Positions 45,315 to 57,603 of a stretch of DNA of 64,000 nt are shown piece after piece (positions within the stretch are counted from its first letter, which is position 1; every line of letters starts with the position of its first letter). The stretch is from Bin75 sp965212135 (GTDB lineage: Bacteria; Nitrospirota; Nitrospiria; Nitrospirales; UBA8639). The notes below the pieces were generated by a model that saw only the letters and a list, made by a program, of their open reading frames with translations, had not been told where the DNA came from and made no database searches. A program made the translations under genes and the position numbers. The stretch covers positions 682,001-746,000 of the forward strand of contig OZ243044.1 of the NCBI GenBank assembly GCA_965212135.1. The letters are read 5' to 3'.

Positions 45315-45375
45315 GACCCCACCCTCCTTTATCGGAACGGACACACACTCGTGACGTGCCTCGTCAACGAATGCG

Positions 45376-49341
<3,966 letters not shown>

Positions 49342-49421
49342 ATTCGACTCCTTACGCAACTAGGCTTGTGAGACCACCCGTCCGTGAGCACAGGAAAACG
49401 AGCCCTGAGCAGATCCGAATG

Positions 49422-49817
49422 CTACTTGATTTCGACGGTAGCCCCTGCGTCCGTGAGCTTCTTCTTGATCGTTTCAGACTCGTCTTTTGCGGCGCCTTCT
49501 TTGACCGTCTTCGGAGCCCCTTCCACCAAATCCTTGGCCTCCTTTAACCCAAGCCCGGTGATTTCACGAACCACTTTAATGACCTGGATTTTCTTGTCGG
49601 CCGGCGCCCCGGCCAGCACCACGTCAAAGGAGTCTTTTTCTTCAACGGCCGCGGCCGACGCCCCGGCCGGCACTGCGGCGGCCGCCATCGGCACCGCGGC
49701 CGTCACGCCAAATTTTTCTTCAAATCCTTTCACCAGTTCGGACAACTCCAAAACCGTCATGTTGCCAACCGCCCCCAAAATGTCCTCTTGTGAGAGCTTT
49801 GCTCCCGTTGCAGCCAT
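49422..49817 (-). CDS. rplL: Ribosomal protein L7/L12 from an internal start
   Basis: 131 aa. N-terminal dimerisation domain (LSQEDILGAVGNMTVLELSELVKGFEEKFGV in outline), Ala-rich hinge (AAVPMAAAAVPAGASAAA), and the factor-binding C-terminal domain (FDVVLAGAPADKKIQVIKVVREITGLGLKEAKDLVEGAP in outline). The ATG at 49815-49817 has a good AAAGGAG at 49826-49832, 8 bases upstream. It is in the same frame as rplJ, with no stop between. Recruits translational GTPases to the ribosome. Confidence 0.93.
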   Translation of the reverse strand: MAATGAKLSQEDILGAVGNMTVLELSELVKGFEEKFGVTAAVPMAAAAVPAGASAAAVEEKDSFDVVLAGAPADKKIQVIKVVREITGLGLKEAKDLVEGAPKTVKEGAAKDESETIKKKLTDAGATVEIK

Positions 49818-50351
49818 GGTTCCTTCTCCTTTCTTTGTTTCCTGTATCGCAGCCAGGATCGTCACAAATCCTCGCAACACACCCTGCAAAACGCCGACCA
49901 AGCCTTGAAGAGGCGCTTGCATGGCGGATAACGTCATCGCCAGCAACACCTCCTTGGAAGGCAAATCGGCCGTGGCAATCAGTTGGGCGGGCTCAAGCGT
50001 TTTGCCTTCCAGAACCCCGCCACGCCAGATAATTTTTTCATCGCACTTTTCGTTCCGAATAAAATCCCGAAGCAGTTTGGCGGGCACAACCGGGTCATCG
50101 TAGCCGATGACCACGGCGACTTGCCCCTTAAACAACGACGCGACTGGCCCTAACGAGGTCCCCTCGACCGCCCGCACCGCAAGGGAATTTTTGACAACTT
50201 TCAGCTCCGCACGAACGCCGCGAAGCTGGTGCCGCAACCGGGTCACCTGCGTCACCGGCATGCCTCTACATTCCGTAATAACGGCCATGTGTGCCGCGGC
50301 AAACCGCTCATGCAGATCGGAAACCGCCGCAGTTTTCCGTTCCTTTTTCAT
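49422..50351 (-). CDS. rplJ: Ribosomal protein L10 fused in frame to L7/L12
   Basis: 309 aa in one open frame. Residues 1-178 are L10: rRNA-binding part (ITECRGMPVTQVTRLRHQLR, KVVKNSLAVRA) and the C-terminal L12-binding helix (MQAPLQGLVGVLQGVLRGFVTILAAIQE). No stop follows; reading goes through KKGEGT into Met179, the first residue of L12, and on to its normal end. None of the other two frames offers a stop near the junction either, so a small indel would not simply restore one. The start ATG 50351 has AAGGAG upstream. L12 is normally present in four or six copies per L10, so free L12 from the internal start is presumably also needed. Confidence 0.85.
   Translation of the reverse strand: MKKERKTAAVSDLHERFAAAHMAVITECRGMPVTQVTRLRHQLRGVRAELKVVKNSLAVRAVEGTSLGPVASLFKGQVAVVIGYDDPVVPAKLLRDFIRNEKCDEKIIWRGGVLEGKTLEPAQLIATADLPSKEVLLAMTLSAMQAPLQGLVGVLQGVLRGFVTILAAIQETKKGEGTMAATGAKLSQEDILGAVGNMTVLELSELVKGFEEKFGVTAAVPMAAAAVPAGASAAAVEEKDSFDVVLAGAPADKKIQVIKVVREITGLGLKEAKDLVEGAPKTVKEGAAKDESETIKKKLTDAGATVEIK
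49826..49832 (-). promoter_or_regulatory. Internal Shine-Dalgarno for rplL
   Basis: AAAGGAG on the minus strand, 8 bases ahead of the rplL ATG, lies inside the continuous rplJ-rplL frame. It is the sequence feature arguing that separate L12 is still made. Confidence 0.8.
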
Positions 50352-50375
50352 TCCCGGCTCCTTCTCGCGCAACGA

Positions 50376-51068
50376 CTAATCAAATTGCCTGACAAGGGAC
50401 GCACATTCCAGGGGAATGCCGGGCCCCATGGTACTCGACATCGTCGCGCCCTTAAGATATTTCCCTTTGCTGGAGGAGGGCTTGGCCTTCACCACCGACT
50501 GAAAGACCGCCTGCGCATTTTCGGTAATCTGTGACACGGTAAACGAAACTTTGCCAACCGGGACATGGACAACGCCGGCCTTATCCACTTTGTACTCGAT
50601 CCGACCCTTCCGGATTTCTTCAATGGCCTTACCCACTTCAAACGTCACAGTTCCCGCTTTAGGGTTGGGCATCAGGCCGCGCGGCCCCAACACTTTTCCC
50701 AGTTTTCCAACCGACGCCATCAAGTCCGGAGTGGAGATGGCCTGATCAAAATCCAACCACCCGTCTTTGATCTTTTCCAGCAAATCATCGGCCCCCACAA
50801 AGTCGGCGCCCGCCTGCCGGGCTTCCTGCTCTTTGTCCCCCCTGGCAAACACCGCAATCCTGACTTTTTTCCCCGTGCCATGAGGCAAGACCGTCGTGCC
50901 GCGCACCATCTGGTCGGCCCGCTTGGGATCAACCCCCAGTCGAATGACCAAATCCACAGTCTCATCAAATTTGGCATAGGCCGTCTGCTTCACCAATTCG
51001 CTCGCCGCTTGAAGACCGTACAGGCTCGCCTCCACGGTTGCCATCGCGTTCTGTAATTGCTTTCCCAC
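50376..51068 (-). CDS. rplA: 50S ribosomal protein L1
   Basis: 230 aa. TAYAKFDETVDLVIRLGVDPKR in outline, RGTTVLPHGTGKKVRIAVFA, and the signature GLMPNPKAGTVT. GTG start at 51066-51068, placed by AAGGAAGG 9 bases upstream and by family length; the frame opens further to a TTG at 51098. L1 forms the mobile stalk at the E site and in many bacteria represses its own operon. Confidence 0.95.
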   Translation of the reverse strand: MGKQLQNAMATVEASLYGLQAASELVKQTAYAKFDETVDLVIRLGVDPKRADQMVRGTTVLPHGTGKKVRIAVFARGDKEQEARQAGADFVGADDLLEKIKDGWLDFDQAISTPDLMASVGKLGKVLGPRGLMPNPKAGTVTFEVGKAIEEIRKGRIEYKVDKAGVVHVPVGKVSFTVSQITENAQAVFQSVVKAKPSSSKGKYLKGATMSSTMGPGIPLECASLVRQFD

Positions 51069-51103
51069 TCCGCTCACCCTTCCTTGTAAACCGGCCAAAC
51101 CGT

Positions 51104-51529
51104 TTAGTCGGCGACGGTGATGCCCATGCTCCTTGCGGTTCCCTCGATGATCTTCAACGCACCGTCCATATTCACCGCATTTAAATCTTCCATTTTTTGC
51201 CTGGAGATTTCCTGCAATTGAGCGCGGGAAATCCGGCCGACCTTATCCTTTTGCGGCACGCCGGAGCCCTTAATAATACCCGCGGCTTTTTTTAAGAGAT
51301 CGGTGGCCGGAGGGGTCTTCGTGATAAACGTAAAACTCCGGTCTTTATAGACGGTAATGACAACGGGAATGATGCTCCCTTCCTGCTTCTGCGTCTTCGC
51401 GTTAAATTGTTTGCAGAAATCCATGATATTCAGACCATGCTGGCCCAATGAAGGGCCGACCGGCGGCGCGGGATTCGCCTTCCCCGCCGGAACCTGCAAT
51501 TTAATTTGCGTCACGACTTCCTTTGCCAT
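51104..51529 (-). CDS. rplK: 50S ribosomal protein L11
   Basis: 141 aa, the standard length. KLQVPAGKANPAPPVGPSLGQHGLNIMDFCK in outline and the C-terminal rRNA-binding domain with GTARSMGITV. It forms the GTPase-associated centre with L10-L12 and takes part in stringent activation of Rel. Follows nusG. Confidence 0.97.
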   Translation of the reverse strand: MAKEVVTQIKLQVPAGKANPAPPVGPSLGQHGLNIMDFCKQFNAKTQKQEGSIIPVVITVYKDRSFTFITKTPPATDLLKKAAGIIKGSGVPQKDKVGRISRAQLQEISRQKMEDLNAVNMDGALKIIEGTARSMGITVAD

Positions 51530-51620
51530 GCCTCTATCCTTTGTCCCGCCGGAAGGTGAATGAATGCACCACTTCGAGTCTCACCGACACCGAACACCAA
51601 TCCAACCGTCGCCGGCGAAC

Positions 51621-52157
51621 CTAGCCGTGCTCTATCTGCATAAACGCCAATTCCACCGGCGTCGCACGTCCCAAAATGCTGACCAGAACCTTGGCCCGAC
51701 TATGCTCGTCGTCCACCTCGTCAATGACGCCGTTAAAACCCATGAAGGGGCCGTCAATGATCCGCGCAATATTGCCTTTGGAAAAAATCACTCGCTCACG
51801 AGGAACAGAAACACCCGATTCGATTTGCTTCAACAGAGAATCGGCTTCCTCTTGGGGAAGCGGCATCGGCTTCACCCCGCCCCCGATAAACCCCGTCACC
51901 TTTGGCGTGTCTTTGATCATCGTCACCGTTTCGTCTTTGAGAGGATCCGCCAACTCCACCAGCACATAACCGGGGAAAAATTTCCGCTTGGACGCGCGGC
52001 GTTTGCCGTCTTTAATTTCGATGATGTCTTCAGTGGGAACCAGGACCTGCCCGAACTCGTCCTGAAGCCCCATTTGCGTCGCGCGCTCGGCCAGGGACGT
52101 GCGGACTCGACCCTCATATCCCGCGTAAGTGTGAATCACGTACCAGTTTTTCGTCAT
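51621..52157 (-). CDS. nusG: Transcription termination/antitermination protein NusG
   Basis: 178 aa. NGN domain (NWYVIHTYAGYEGRVRTSL, KFFPGYVLVELA) and a C-terminal KOW (GPFMGFNGVIDEVDDEHSRAKV in outline). It binds RNA polymerase and links it to Rho or S10. Between secE and rplK. Confidence 0.97.
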   Translation of the reverse strand: MTKNWYVIHTYAGYEGRVRTSLAERATQMGLQDEFGQVLVPTEDIIEIKDGKRRASKRKFFPGYVLVELADPLKDETVTMIKDTPKVTGFIGGGVKPMPLPQEEADSLLKQIESGVSVPRERVIFSKGNIARIIDGPFMGFNGVIDEVDDEHSRAKVLVSILGRATPVELAFMQIEHG

Positions 52158-52176
52158 AGAACGTATCCGCCACGCG

Positions 52177-52368
52177 TCAAAGAATAAGCTTGACCGCCCA
52201 CACCAGCACGGAATCCGTCAGTGAAAGGTACAACGACATAATGACACAAAACACGACCACCACCGACGCGGAGCCAAGGGTTTCATCACGCGTCGGATAC
52301 GAAACTTTCTTCAACTCCCCTTTGACCTCGGTGAGAAATTCCGTAATGCTCCGCCACAGCTTCTTCAT
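52177..52368 (-). CDS. secE: Protein translocase subunit SecE
   Basis: 63 aa. Short single-helix SecE: amphipathic FLTEVKGELKKVSYPTRDE, then one membrane segment (ASVVVVFCVIMSLYLSLTDSV in outline). Stabilises SecY. Just downstream of tRNA-Trp. Confidence 0.95.
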   Translation of the reverse strand: MKKLWRSITEFLTEVKGELKKVSYPTRDETLGSASVVVVFCVIMSLYLSLTDSVLVWAVKLIL

Positions 52369-52423
52369 CGCACCGGCGTCCTTTCCGCCTGCCTGTCCAA
52401 CCCTTCTCGTGCCGACTGAATCG

Positions 52424-52499
52424 TGGCAGGGGCACCAGGATTCGAACCCGGACCTTCGGTTTTGGAGACCGACATGCTAGCCGTTGACACTATGCCCCT
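52424..52499 (-). tRNA. tRNA-Trp (CCA anticodon)
   Basis: 76 bases. Acceptor AGGGGCA pairs with TGCCCCT, discriminator G, and the 3' CCA is encoded. The anticodon loop is CTCCAAA with anticodon CCA, and TTCGAAT marks the T loop. It sits between rpmG and secE, as in several bacterial lineages. Confidence 0.97.
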
Positions 52500-52524
52500 G
52501 TATGACGCGCATGAGGAAACCATC

Positions 52525-52674
52525 TTATTTCACTTCTTTATGTGGGACATGTTTCCGGCAAAACCGGCAATACTTTTTGACTTCCAGGCGATCCGGATCA
52601 TTTTTTTTATTCTTCATCGTTGAATAATTCCGCCGCTTGCATTCCCCGCAAGCCAAAGAAATAATGACGCGCAT
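52525..52674 (-). CDS. rpmG: 50S ribosomal protein L33 (zinc-binding form)
   Basis: 49 aa. The frame runs on into tuf2, but only the part from ATG 52674 is L33: CGECKRRNYSTMKNKKND and YCRFCRKHVPHKEVK. The two CxxC pairs (CGEC and CRFC) make it the zinc-binding form. Directly after tuf2, before tRNA-Trp. Confidence 0.96.
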   Translation of the reverse strand: MRVIISLACGECKRRNYSTMKNKKNDPDRLEVKKYCRFCRKHVPHKEVK

Positions 52675-52678
52675 AACG

Positions 52679-53900
52679 CCTCCTCTAGGCGAGAATGGCG
52701 GTGACGACGCCGGCGCCGACCGTCCGCCCCCCTTCCCGCACCGCAAACCGCACACCCTGCTCCATCGCAATCGGCGTAATCAATTCTCCCGTAAACGTCG
52801 TATTGTCGCCCGGCATCACCATCTCCACGCCCTCCGCCAACTGCACCACGCCCGTCACGTCCGTCGTCCGAAAGTAAAACTGCGGCCGGTAGCCGTTGAA
52901 AAACGGCGTGTGCCGCCCCCCTTCTTCTTTCGTCAAGACGTACACTTCCGCTTTGAATTTCGTATGCGGCATGATGCTTTTCGGTTTGGCCAGGACCATG
53001 CCCCGTTCCACGTCTTCTTTCTTGGTCCCCCGCAGCAACGCCCCGATGTTGTCGCCGGCTTGCCCTTCGTCCAGGACTTTCCGAAACATTTCCACGCCGG
53101 TCACCACCGTGGTCTGGGTCTCCCCCAAGCCCACAATCTCAATCTCGTCGCCGACTTTGACTTGCCCCCGCTCAACCCGGCCGGTCACCACCGTCCCCCG
53201 CCCGCTGATGGTAAAGACGTCTTCAATCGGCATGAGAAACGGTTTGGTGATGGCCCGCTCCGGGGTCGGAATGTAGGTGTCCACCGCCGCCAGAAGTTGT
53301 TTGATGGAGGGGACGCCCACCGCACTGGTGTCGCCTTCCAGGGCTTTGGTCGCCGAGCCGACGATCAGGGGAATCTCGTCGCCGGGAAACTGGTATTTCG
53401 TCAGGAGTTCCCGCACTTCCAACTCCACCAGCTCCAGAAGTTCCGGGTCTTCGATTTTGTCGGCTTTGTTTAAGAACACCACGATGGAGGGCACGCCGAC
53501 TTGCCGCGCCAGCAGGATGTGTTCCCGGGTCTGCGGCATCGGGCCGTCCGCCGCCGAAACCACTAAAATCGCGCCGTCCATCTGCGCCGCCCCCGTGATC
53601 ATGTTTTTGACGTAGTCGGCGTGCCCCGGACAGTCCACGTGCGCGTAGTGCCGCTGCGCCGTCTCGTATTCAACGTGCGCAATCGCAATGGTCAGTATCT
53701 TGGTCGGGTCCCGCCGCCCTTGCGACGCACTCGCTTTGGCAACTTCGTCGTAGCTAATATAGTCCGCCAGCCCTTCCTGCCCCATCACTTTGGTCAACGC
53801 CGAAGTCAGGGTCGTCTTCCCGTGATCCACGTGCCCGATCGTCCCCACGTTCACATGCGGCTTCTTCCGATTAAATTTCGCCTTCGCCATCAGCCCCTCC
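52679..53900. repeat. Copy 2 of the duplicated tuf sequence
   Basis: Matches 36499-37720 (offset 16180). Differences seen at 53035, 53294 and 53708. The match extends about 10 bases past the start codon, taking in the ribosome site, and 6 bases past the stop. Confidence 0.9.
52685..53890 (-). CDS. tuf2: Elongation factor Tu, copy 2
   Basis: 401 aa, identical in sequence to copy 1 over the whole protein. All GTPase motifs are present. Its setting is the classical tufB one: downstream of tRNA genes and upstream of rpmG-tRNA-Trp-secE-nusG. The near-absence of synonymous differences from copy 1 points to ongoing gene conversion. Confidence 0.98.
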   Translation of the reverse strand: MAKAKFNRKKPHVNVGTIGHVDHGKTTLTSALTKVMGQEGLADYISYDEVAKASASQGRRDPTKILTIAIAHVEYETAQRHYAHVDCPGHADYVKNMITGAAQMDGAILVVSAADGPMPQTREHILLARQVGVPSIVVFLNKADKIEDPELLELVELEVRELLTKYQFPGDEIPLIVGSATKALEGDTSAVGVPSIKQLLAAVDTYIPTPERAITKPFLMPIEDVFTISGRGTVVTGRVERGQVKVGDEIEIVGLGETQTTVVTGVEMFRKVLDEGQAGDNIGALLRGTKKEDVERGMVLAKPKSIMPHTKFKAEVYVLTKEEGGRHTPFFNGYRPQFYFRTTDVTGVVQLAEGVEMVMPGDNTTFTGELITPIAMEQGVRFAVREGGRTVGAGVVTAILA

Positions 53901-53997
53901 TAACAAATTGCGCCCGACCTTTCGTTCCCAATACAAGACATACCCCGTCGCAACGCCATCCCGGCACGAGAGCGCGATGCCCACTCCCTTGCAAGCC

Positions 53998-54073
53998 TGG
54001 AGCCCACGACGCGAATCGAACGCGTGACCTCGTCCTTACCAAGGACGTGCTCTGCCAACTGAGCTACGTGGGC
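53998..54073 (-). tRNA. tRNA-Thr (GGT anticodon)
   Basis: 76 bases. Acceptor GCCCACG pairs with CGTGGGC; discriminator T and encoded CCA. Anticodon loop TTGGTAA, anticodon GGT. It is the last of three tRNAs before tuf2. Confidence 0.97.
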
Positions 54074-54188
54074 CTCGCTTTGGCGAAATGGGAAAACGTG
54101 AAGCACTGCACACCCCCGACTGACGTTGCTCATGTTGACCGCTTCACGCGCCGCGTTTCACCTTTCCCGCCTTCATTCCCGTCAAGCA

Positions 54189-54263
54189 TGGAGCGGGCGG
54201 CGGGACTTGAACCCGCGACAGCCAGCTTGGAAGGCTGGAACTCTACCACTGAGCTACGCCCGC
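54189..54263 (-). tRNA. tRNA-Gly (TCC anticodon)
   Basis: 75 bases. Acceptor GCGGGCG/CGCCCGC, discriminator T, encoded CCA. Anticodon loop CTTCCAA, anticodon TCC; T loop TTCAAGT. Confidence 0.97.
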
Positions 54264-54395
54264 CACGATTTTCCAATGAACGGTGGTTCTCACGTTGTGC
54301 ACATCCCTGTATCATTGATTGCTCACTTGACTTCAAACGGGCATTGTCGCGACCGAACGTTCCGACTGTCACGCGACAGCTCCACCACTGTTAGA

Positions 54396-54480
54396 TGGTG
54401 GGCAGGCAAGGATTCGAACCTTGGAAGCCGACGGCAGCAGATTTACAGTCTGCCCCCTTTGTCCACTCGGGTACCTGCCC
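54396..54480 (-). tRNA. tRNA-Tyr (GTA anticodon)
   Basis: 85 bases with a long variable arm, as expected for bacterial tRNA-Tyr. Acceptor GGGCAGG/CCTGCCC, discriminator A, encoded CCA. Anticodon loop CTGTAAA, anticodon GTA. First gene of the tRNA-tuf-secE array. Confidence 0.97.
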
Positions 54481-54917
54481 CGTAAACAACGTAATGTGCT
54501 GGCAGTCCACTCCTCTAACCTAACTCGATACGACGACGGGAAAGACCAACGTGATAATTGGCGGGATACTATACAGGCACAAACTATTCCCCCTGCCGAA
54601 CCAGGCAAAAAAATAGCACATCAAGTTTTCTCTTACAAACTTCGACAGCCCGTTTCCGTAAACTATGTATTATAGGCCAAGAGAACGAACCCGTCAAGCG
54701 AACGAAGCGAGCGGAAAGGCACACCCAACCGAGGGAGGCGTGGAAGGAATCGCCAAGCCGAAAAAGTTGGTTTTCAAAGGCTTGGAGAGTCCATTGGTCC
54801 TTGAATTGAGGCGACGCCGCCCTGCACCAAGTTTGACAGATTCTTCCGAAGAGTTTTACGATGGTCTTCTCTATGGACTCAAGTTCATTGCTCGCAATGC
54901 CGACAAAAGATCCTTCC
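54481..54917. other. Intergenic region between tRNA-Tyr and the DUF192 gene
   Basis: No gene is supported here. On the minus strand it contains the strong promoter at 54669-54697 and a leader of about 180 bases before tRNA-Tyr. On the plus strand a TTGACA at 54833-54838 may be the -35 of the DUF192 gene, but its -10 (TTACGA, 17 bases on) is poor. Confidence 0.5.
54669..54697 (-). promoter_or_regulatory. Strong promoter of the tRNA-tuf-rif-str array
   Basis: On the minus strand TTGACG (plus 54692-54697) and a perfect TATAAT (plus 54669-54674) are 17 bases apart. Transcription would start near 54662 and run into tRNA-Tyr, tRNA-Gly, tRNA-Thr and tuf2. Confidence 0.85.
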
Positions 54918-55433
54918 ATGATTCGTTTCATCACATGGCCGTTGCTCGCCTGTTTGGTCCTGGGCACCAGCCTTTTTGCGCTTTCAGCCCCTCCCGCTCC
55001 TCCGTCCGGCATGGCCGCGGTTTCGACACCCGATGGCTTCACGATTACCTGCGAAATAGCCGATACGCCTGAAAAAAGAAGCAGAGGGCTGATGCACCGA
55101 ACAGCCATGGCTCCCGACCGAGGCATGCTGTTTACGTTTCCGGAGGCGGACAGATGGACGTTTTGGATGAAAAACACCAAAATGTCCTTGGATATCTTAT
55201 GGTTGGACCGGAGCGGGAAAATCGTTCATCTGTATGAGCGCGTCCCGATTTGCAACAGAACCGACAATCTCTGCCCCCGCTACCGGCCGACAACGATTGC
55301 CTCCTGGGTCCTGGAGCTTCGAGCCGGACAAGCCGCAAAACTCAACCTCACCACGGGCACCCAACTCACCATTGAAATGCCGAAAGAAGTCGGACGATCA
55401 CGACTGTTGCCAACTGCGCACGCGTTTGGCTGA
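54918..55433 (+). CDS. Secreted DUF192 protein
   Basis: 171 aa. A signal peptide (FITWPLLACLVLGTSLFALSA) leads into a DUF192 domain: EIADTPEKRSRGLMHRTAM, GMLFTFPEADRWTFWMKNTKMSLDILWLD in outline, then a Cys pair (PICNRTDNLCPRY). The family's role is not established. I chose ATG 54918, which starts the signal; ATGs at 54861 and 54900 are in frame. It converges on the rsh gene and overlaps its 3' end by 36 bases. Confidence 0.75.
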   Translation: MIRFITWPLLACLVLGTSLFALSAPPAPPSGMAAVSTPDGFTITCEIADTPEKRSRGLMHRTAMAPDRGMLFTFPEADRWTFWMKNTKMSLDILWLDRSGKIVHLYERVPICNRTDNLCPRYRPTTIASWVLELRAGQAAKLNLTTGTQLTIEMPKEVGRSRLLPTAHAFG

Positions 55434-57593
55434 AATGACGCCATCCACTTGCCCGACGGCTTTGAGCGTTCGTTCAAGGTGCGCGGTATTGGCAATCTGC
55501 ATCACGAAGTCGAGGACGGCCTTTTGGTCTTCCCCTGTCGTAATTTCCGCACGGCTGATATTGGCCTGCGAAGCGGAAATGGCCGCGGACACGCTGGCCA
55601 GTACTCCGGGGCGATCAATAGTGCACACGCACACCTTGACCGAATGATTGCCGGCGACCTTCGCATCCCATTCAACCTCGACCAGGCGATCCTTTTCATA
55701 GTCCAGGGCCTCAAGGTTCGGGCATCCCGTCGCATGGATCAGAAGCCCGCGCCCGCGGGTGATATATCCCAGAATGAGATCGCCCGGCACCGGGCTGCAA
55801 CATTTCGACAACTGCATCAGGAACGCCCGTCCGCCCATCACCTGCATGGCTTTGACGGGCTTCCGCGGCGTCGCCGTCGTCGGCACCGTGTACACGGCCT
55901 CGTCGCCCTTCGCAGCCGCATCCTCGCCGGGCGACATCAGCCAGTTCACGACTTGCGCCGCGGACAGACGGCCGTACCCCACCATCCGGGCCATGTCCTC
56001 CACGGATTCATACCCCCGCTGAATGGCCACTTTGGATAACGGCTCGGATGCCAGCGACGGCACGGACGGGAGATGAAACCGGCGAAACTCGCGGTCCAGC
56101 AGCCGGCACCCCAATGCCAATCCCTGCTTTTGCTCTTCGACCTTTAAAAAATGCTTGATGCTGGCTTTCGCGCGGGACGTCCGCACGAACTTGACCCATT
56201 CTCTGCTCGGAACTTGCGTGGGCGCGGTCAGAATTTCGACCGTGTCGCCGCTGGCGAGAGGCTGCCGAAGCGGTACGATCGTCCCCTGCACTTTCGCCCC
56301 GACGCAATGATCGCCCACCTCGGTATGGATCGCATAGGCAAAATCCACCGGCGTGGAGCCAAGGGGCAATTCCTTGACTTCCCCCTTCGGCGTAAACGCA
56401 AAGACCACGTCGTGAAAGACATCCAAATGAAAGAGGTCCCGTTTGACGGAATCCATGAACTGGCGATTATCGGAGAGGTCCTTATGCCATTCGACGAACT
56501 GCCGGAGCCAGCTAAAGACCTTTTCGTCGCGCCCGGCCACGATGACCGGCTCTTTATAGCGCCAATGCGCCGCCACGCCATATTCCGCGAGACGGTGCAT
56601 GTCCTCCGTTCGTATTTGAAATTCCACATGATCGCCTTGAGGCCCCAGCACCGTGGTATGCAGCGACTGGTAGAGATTGGTTCGAGGCGTCGCAATGTAG
56701 TCCTTCACCCGTCCGTGAACCGACGGCCATAACGAATGCACGATCCCGAGAATCGCATAACAATTCATCCTGGTGTCGGTGATAATCCGAATGGCCGCCA
56801 GATCGTGTACCTCCTCAAACGGAATGCCCTGGCGCTCCATTTTTTGATGAATGGAGTGCAAATGTTTGGGCCGGCCCGCCACCTGGCCGGGCAGCCCGAG
56901 CTCGGCCAACGCATCAACCGTCGCCTGAATCAGCGATTGGACGTACGCATGTCGTTCTTCGCCCCGTTTCGCCACCCGGAGTTTCAACAGGGAATAGGCT
57001 TCCGGCTTGAGAGACTGAAAACATAAATCTTCAAGCTCCTGTGTCATCCAGCTCATGCCCAACCGATTGGCCAGCGGCGCATAAATTTCCAGCGTTTCCT
57101 GGGCGATTTGTTTTTGCTTGCTCTCCAGCAAATGTTCCAGCGTTCTCATGTTATGAAGCCGGTCGGCCAATTTGATAAAGACCACCCGGACATCATCGGC
57201 CATGGACAACAGCATCTTCCGAAAATTTTCAGCCTGCTTCTCTTCATACGTCCGGAAAGGAATCTGGCCGATTTTCGTGACTCCTTCAACAAGGTGAGCC
57301 ACCTCGCGCCCAAAGTGCGTTTGCAGTTCTTCCTGGGTCGCCACGGTATCTTCGAGCGTATCATGGAGCAGTCCCGCCATAATGGCGGTTACGTCGAGCT
57401 TGAGGAAGGTTAAAATACCGGCGACCGCCAGAGGATGCCGCAGGTAGGGTTCACCGGACAGACGGGTTTGCCCTTCGTGGGCCTTCGCTGAAAACGCATA
57501 GGCCCGGCGGAGCAACGCTTCATCCGCATCGGGATGGCAACTGTGTACTTGCCGAACCAGGTCGTCAATCTCTGTCACACTCAACGGCGACAT
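55398..57593 (-). CDS. Bifunctional (p)ppGpp synthetase/hydrolase, RelA/SpoT family
   Basis: 731 aa. The HD hydrolase is intact (AGLLHDTLEDT, residues about 72-82). The synthetase has the RxKD motif (GRVKDYIATPRTN), characteristic of bifunctional Rel/SpoT rather than of synthetase-only RelA. TGS, helical, zinc-finger (SKCCSPVPGD) and C-terminal ACT domains follow in order. It makes and breaks the stringent-response alarmone. Starts 11 bases after the recJ stop. Confidence 0.95.
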   Translation of the reverse strand: MSPLSVTEIDDLVRQVHSCHPDADEALLRRAYAFSAKAHEGQTRLSGEPYLRHPLAVAGILTFLKLDVTAIMAGLLHDTLEDTVATQEELQTHFGREVAHLVEGVTKIGQIPFRTYEEKQAENFRKMLLSMADDVRVVFIKLADRLHNMRTLEHLLESKQKQIAQETLEIYAPLANRLGMSWMTQELEDLCFQSLKPEAYSLLKLRVAKRGEERHAYVQSLIQATVDALAELGLPGQVAGRPKHLHSIHQKMERQGIPFEEVHDLAAIRIITDTRMNCYAILGIVHSLWPSVHGRVKDYIATPRTNLYQSLHTTVLGPQGDHVEFQIRTEDMHRLAEYGVAAHWRYKEPVIVAGRDEKVFSWLRQFVEWHKDLSDNRQFMDSVKRDLFHLDVFHDVVFAFTPKGEVKELPLGSTPVDFAYAIHTEVGDHCVGAKVQGTIVPLRQPLASGDTVEILTAPTQVPSREWVKFVRTSRAKASIKHFLKVEEQKQGLALGCRLLDREFRRFHLPSVPSLASEPLSKVAIQRGYESVEDMARMVGYGRLSAAQVVNWLMSPGEDAAAKGDEAVYTVPTTATPRKPVKAMQVMGGRAFLMQLSKCCSPVPGDLILGYITRGRGLLIHATGCPNLEALDYEKDRLVEVEWDAKVAGNHSVKVCVCTIDRPGVLASVSAAISASQANISRAEITTGEDQKAVLDFVMQIANTAHLERTLKAVGQVDGVISAKRVRSWQQS

Positions 57594-57603
57594 AGGGCCT
57601 CAT

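Noticed and set aside
54590..54612. Hairpin CCTG-CCGAAC-CAGG next to a run of seven A/T pairs
   Set aside because: The stem is only four pairs, and on the strand of the tRNA operon the T run precedes the hairpin, so it is not a terminator there.
54584..55180. 198-codon open frame on the minus strand under the DUF192 gene
   Set aside because: It overlaps the promoter region and the DUF192 coding strand and shows no family similarity.
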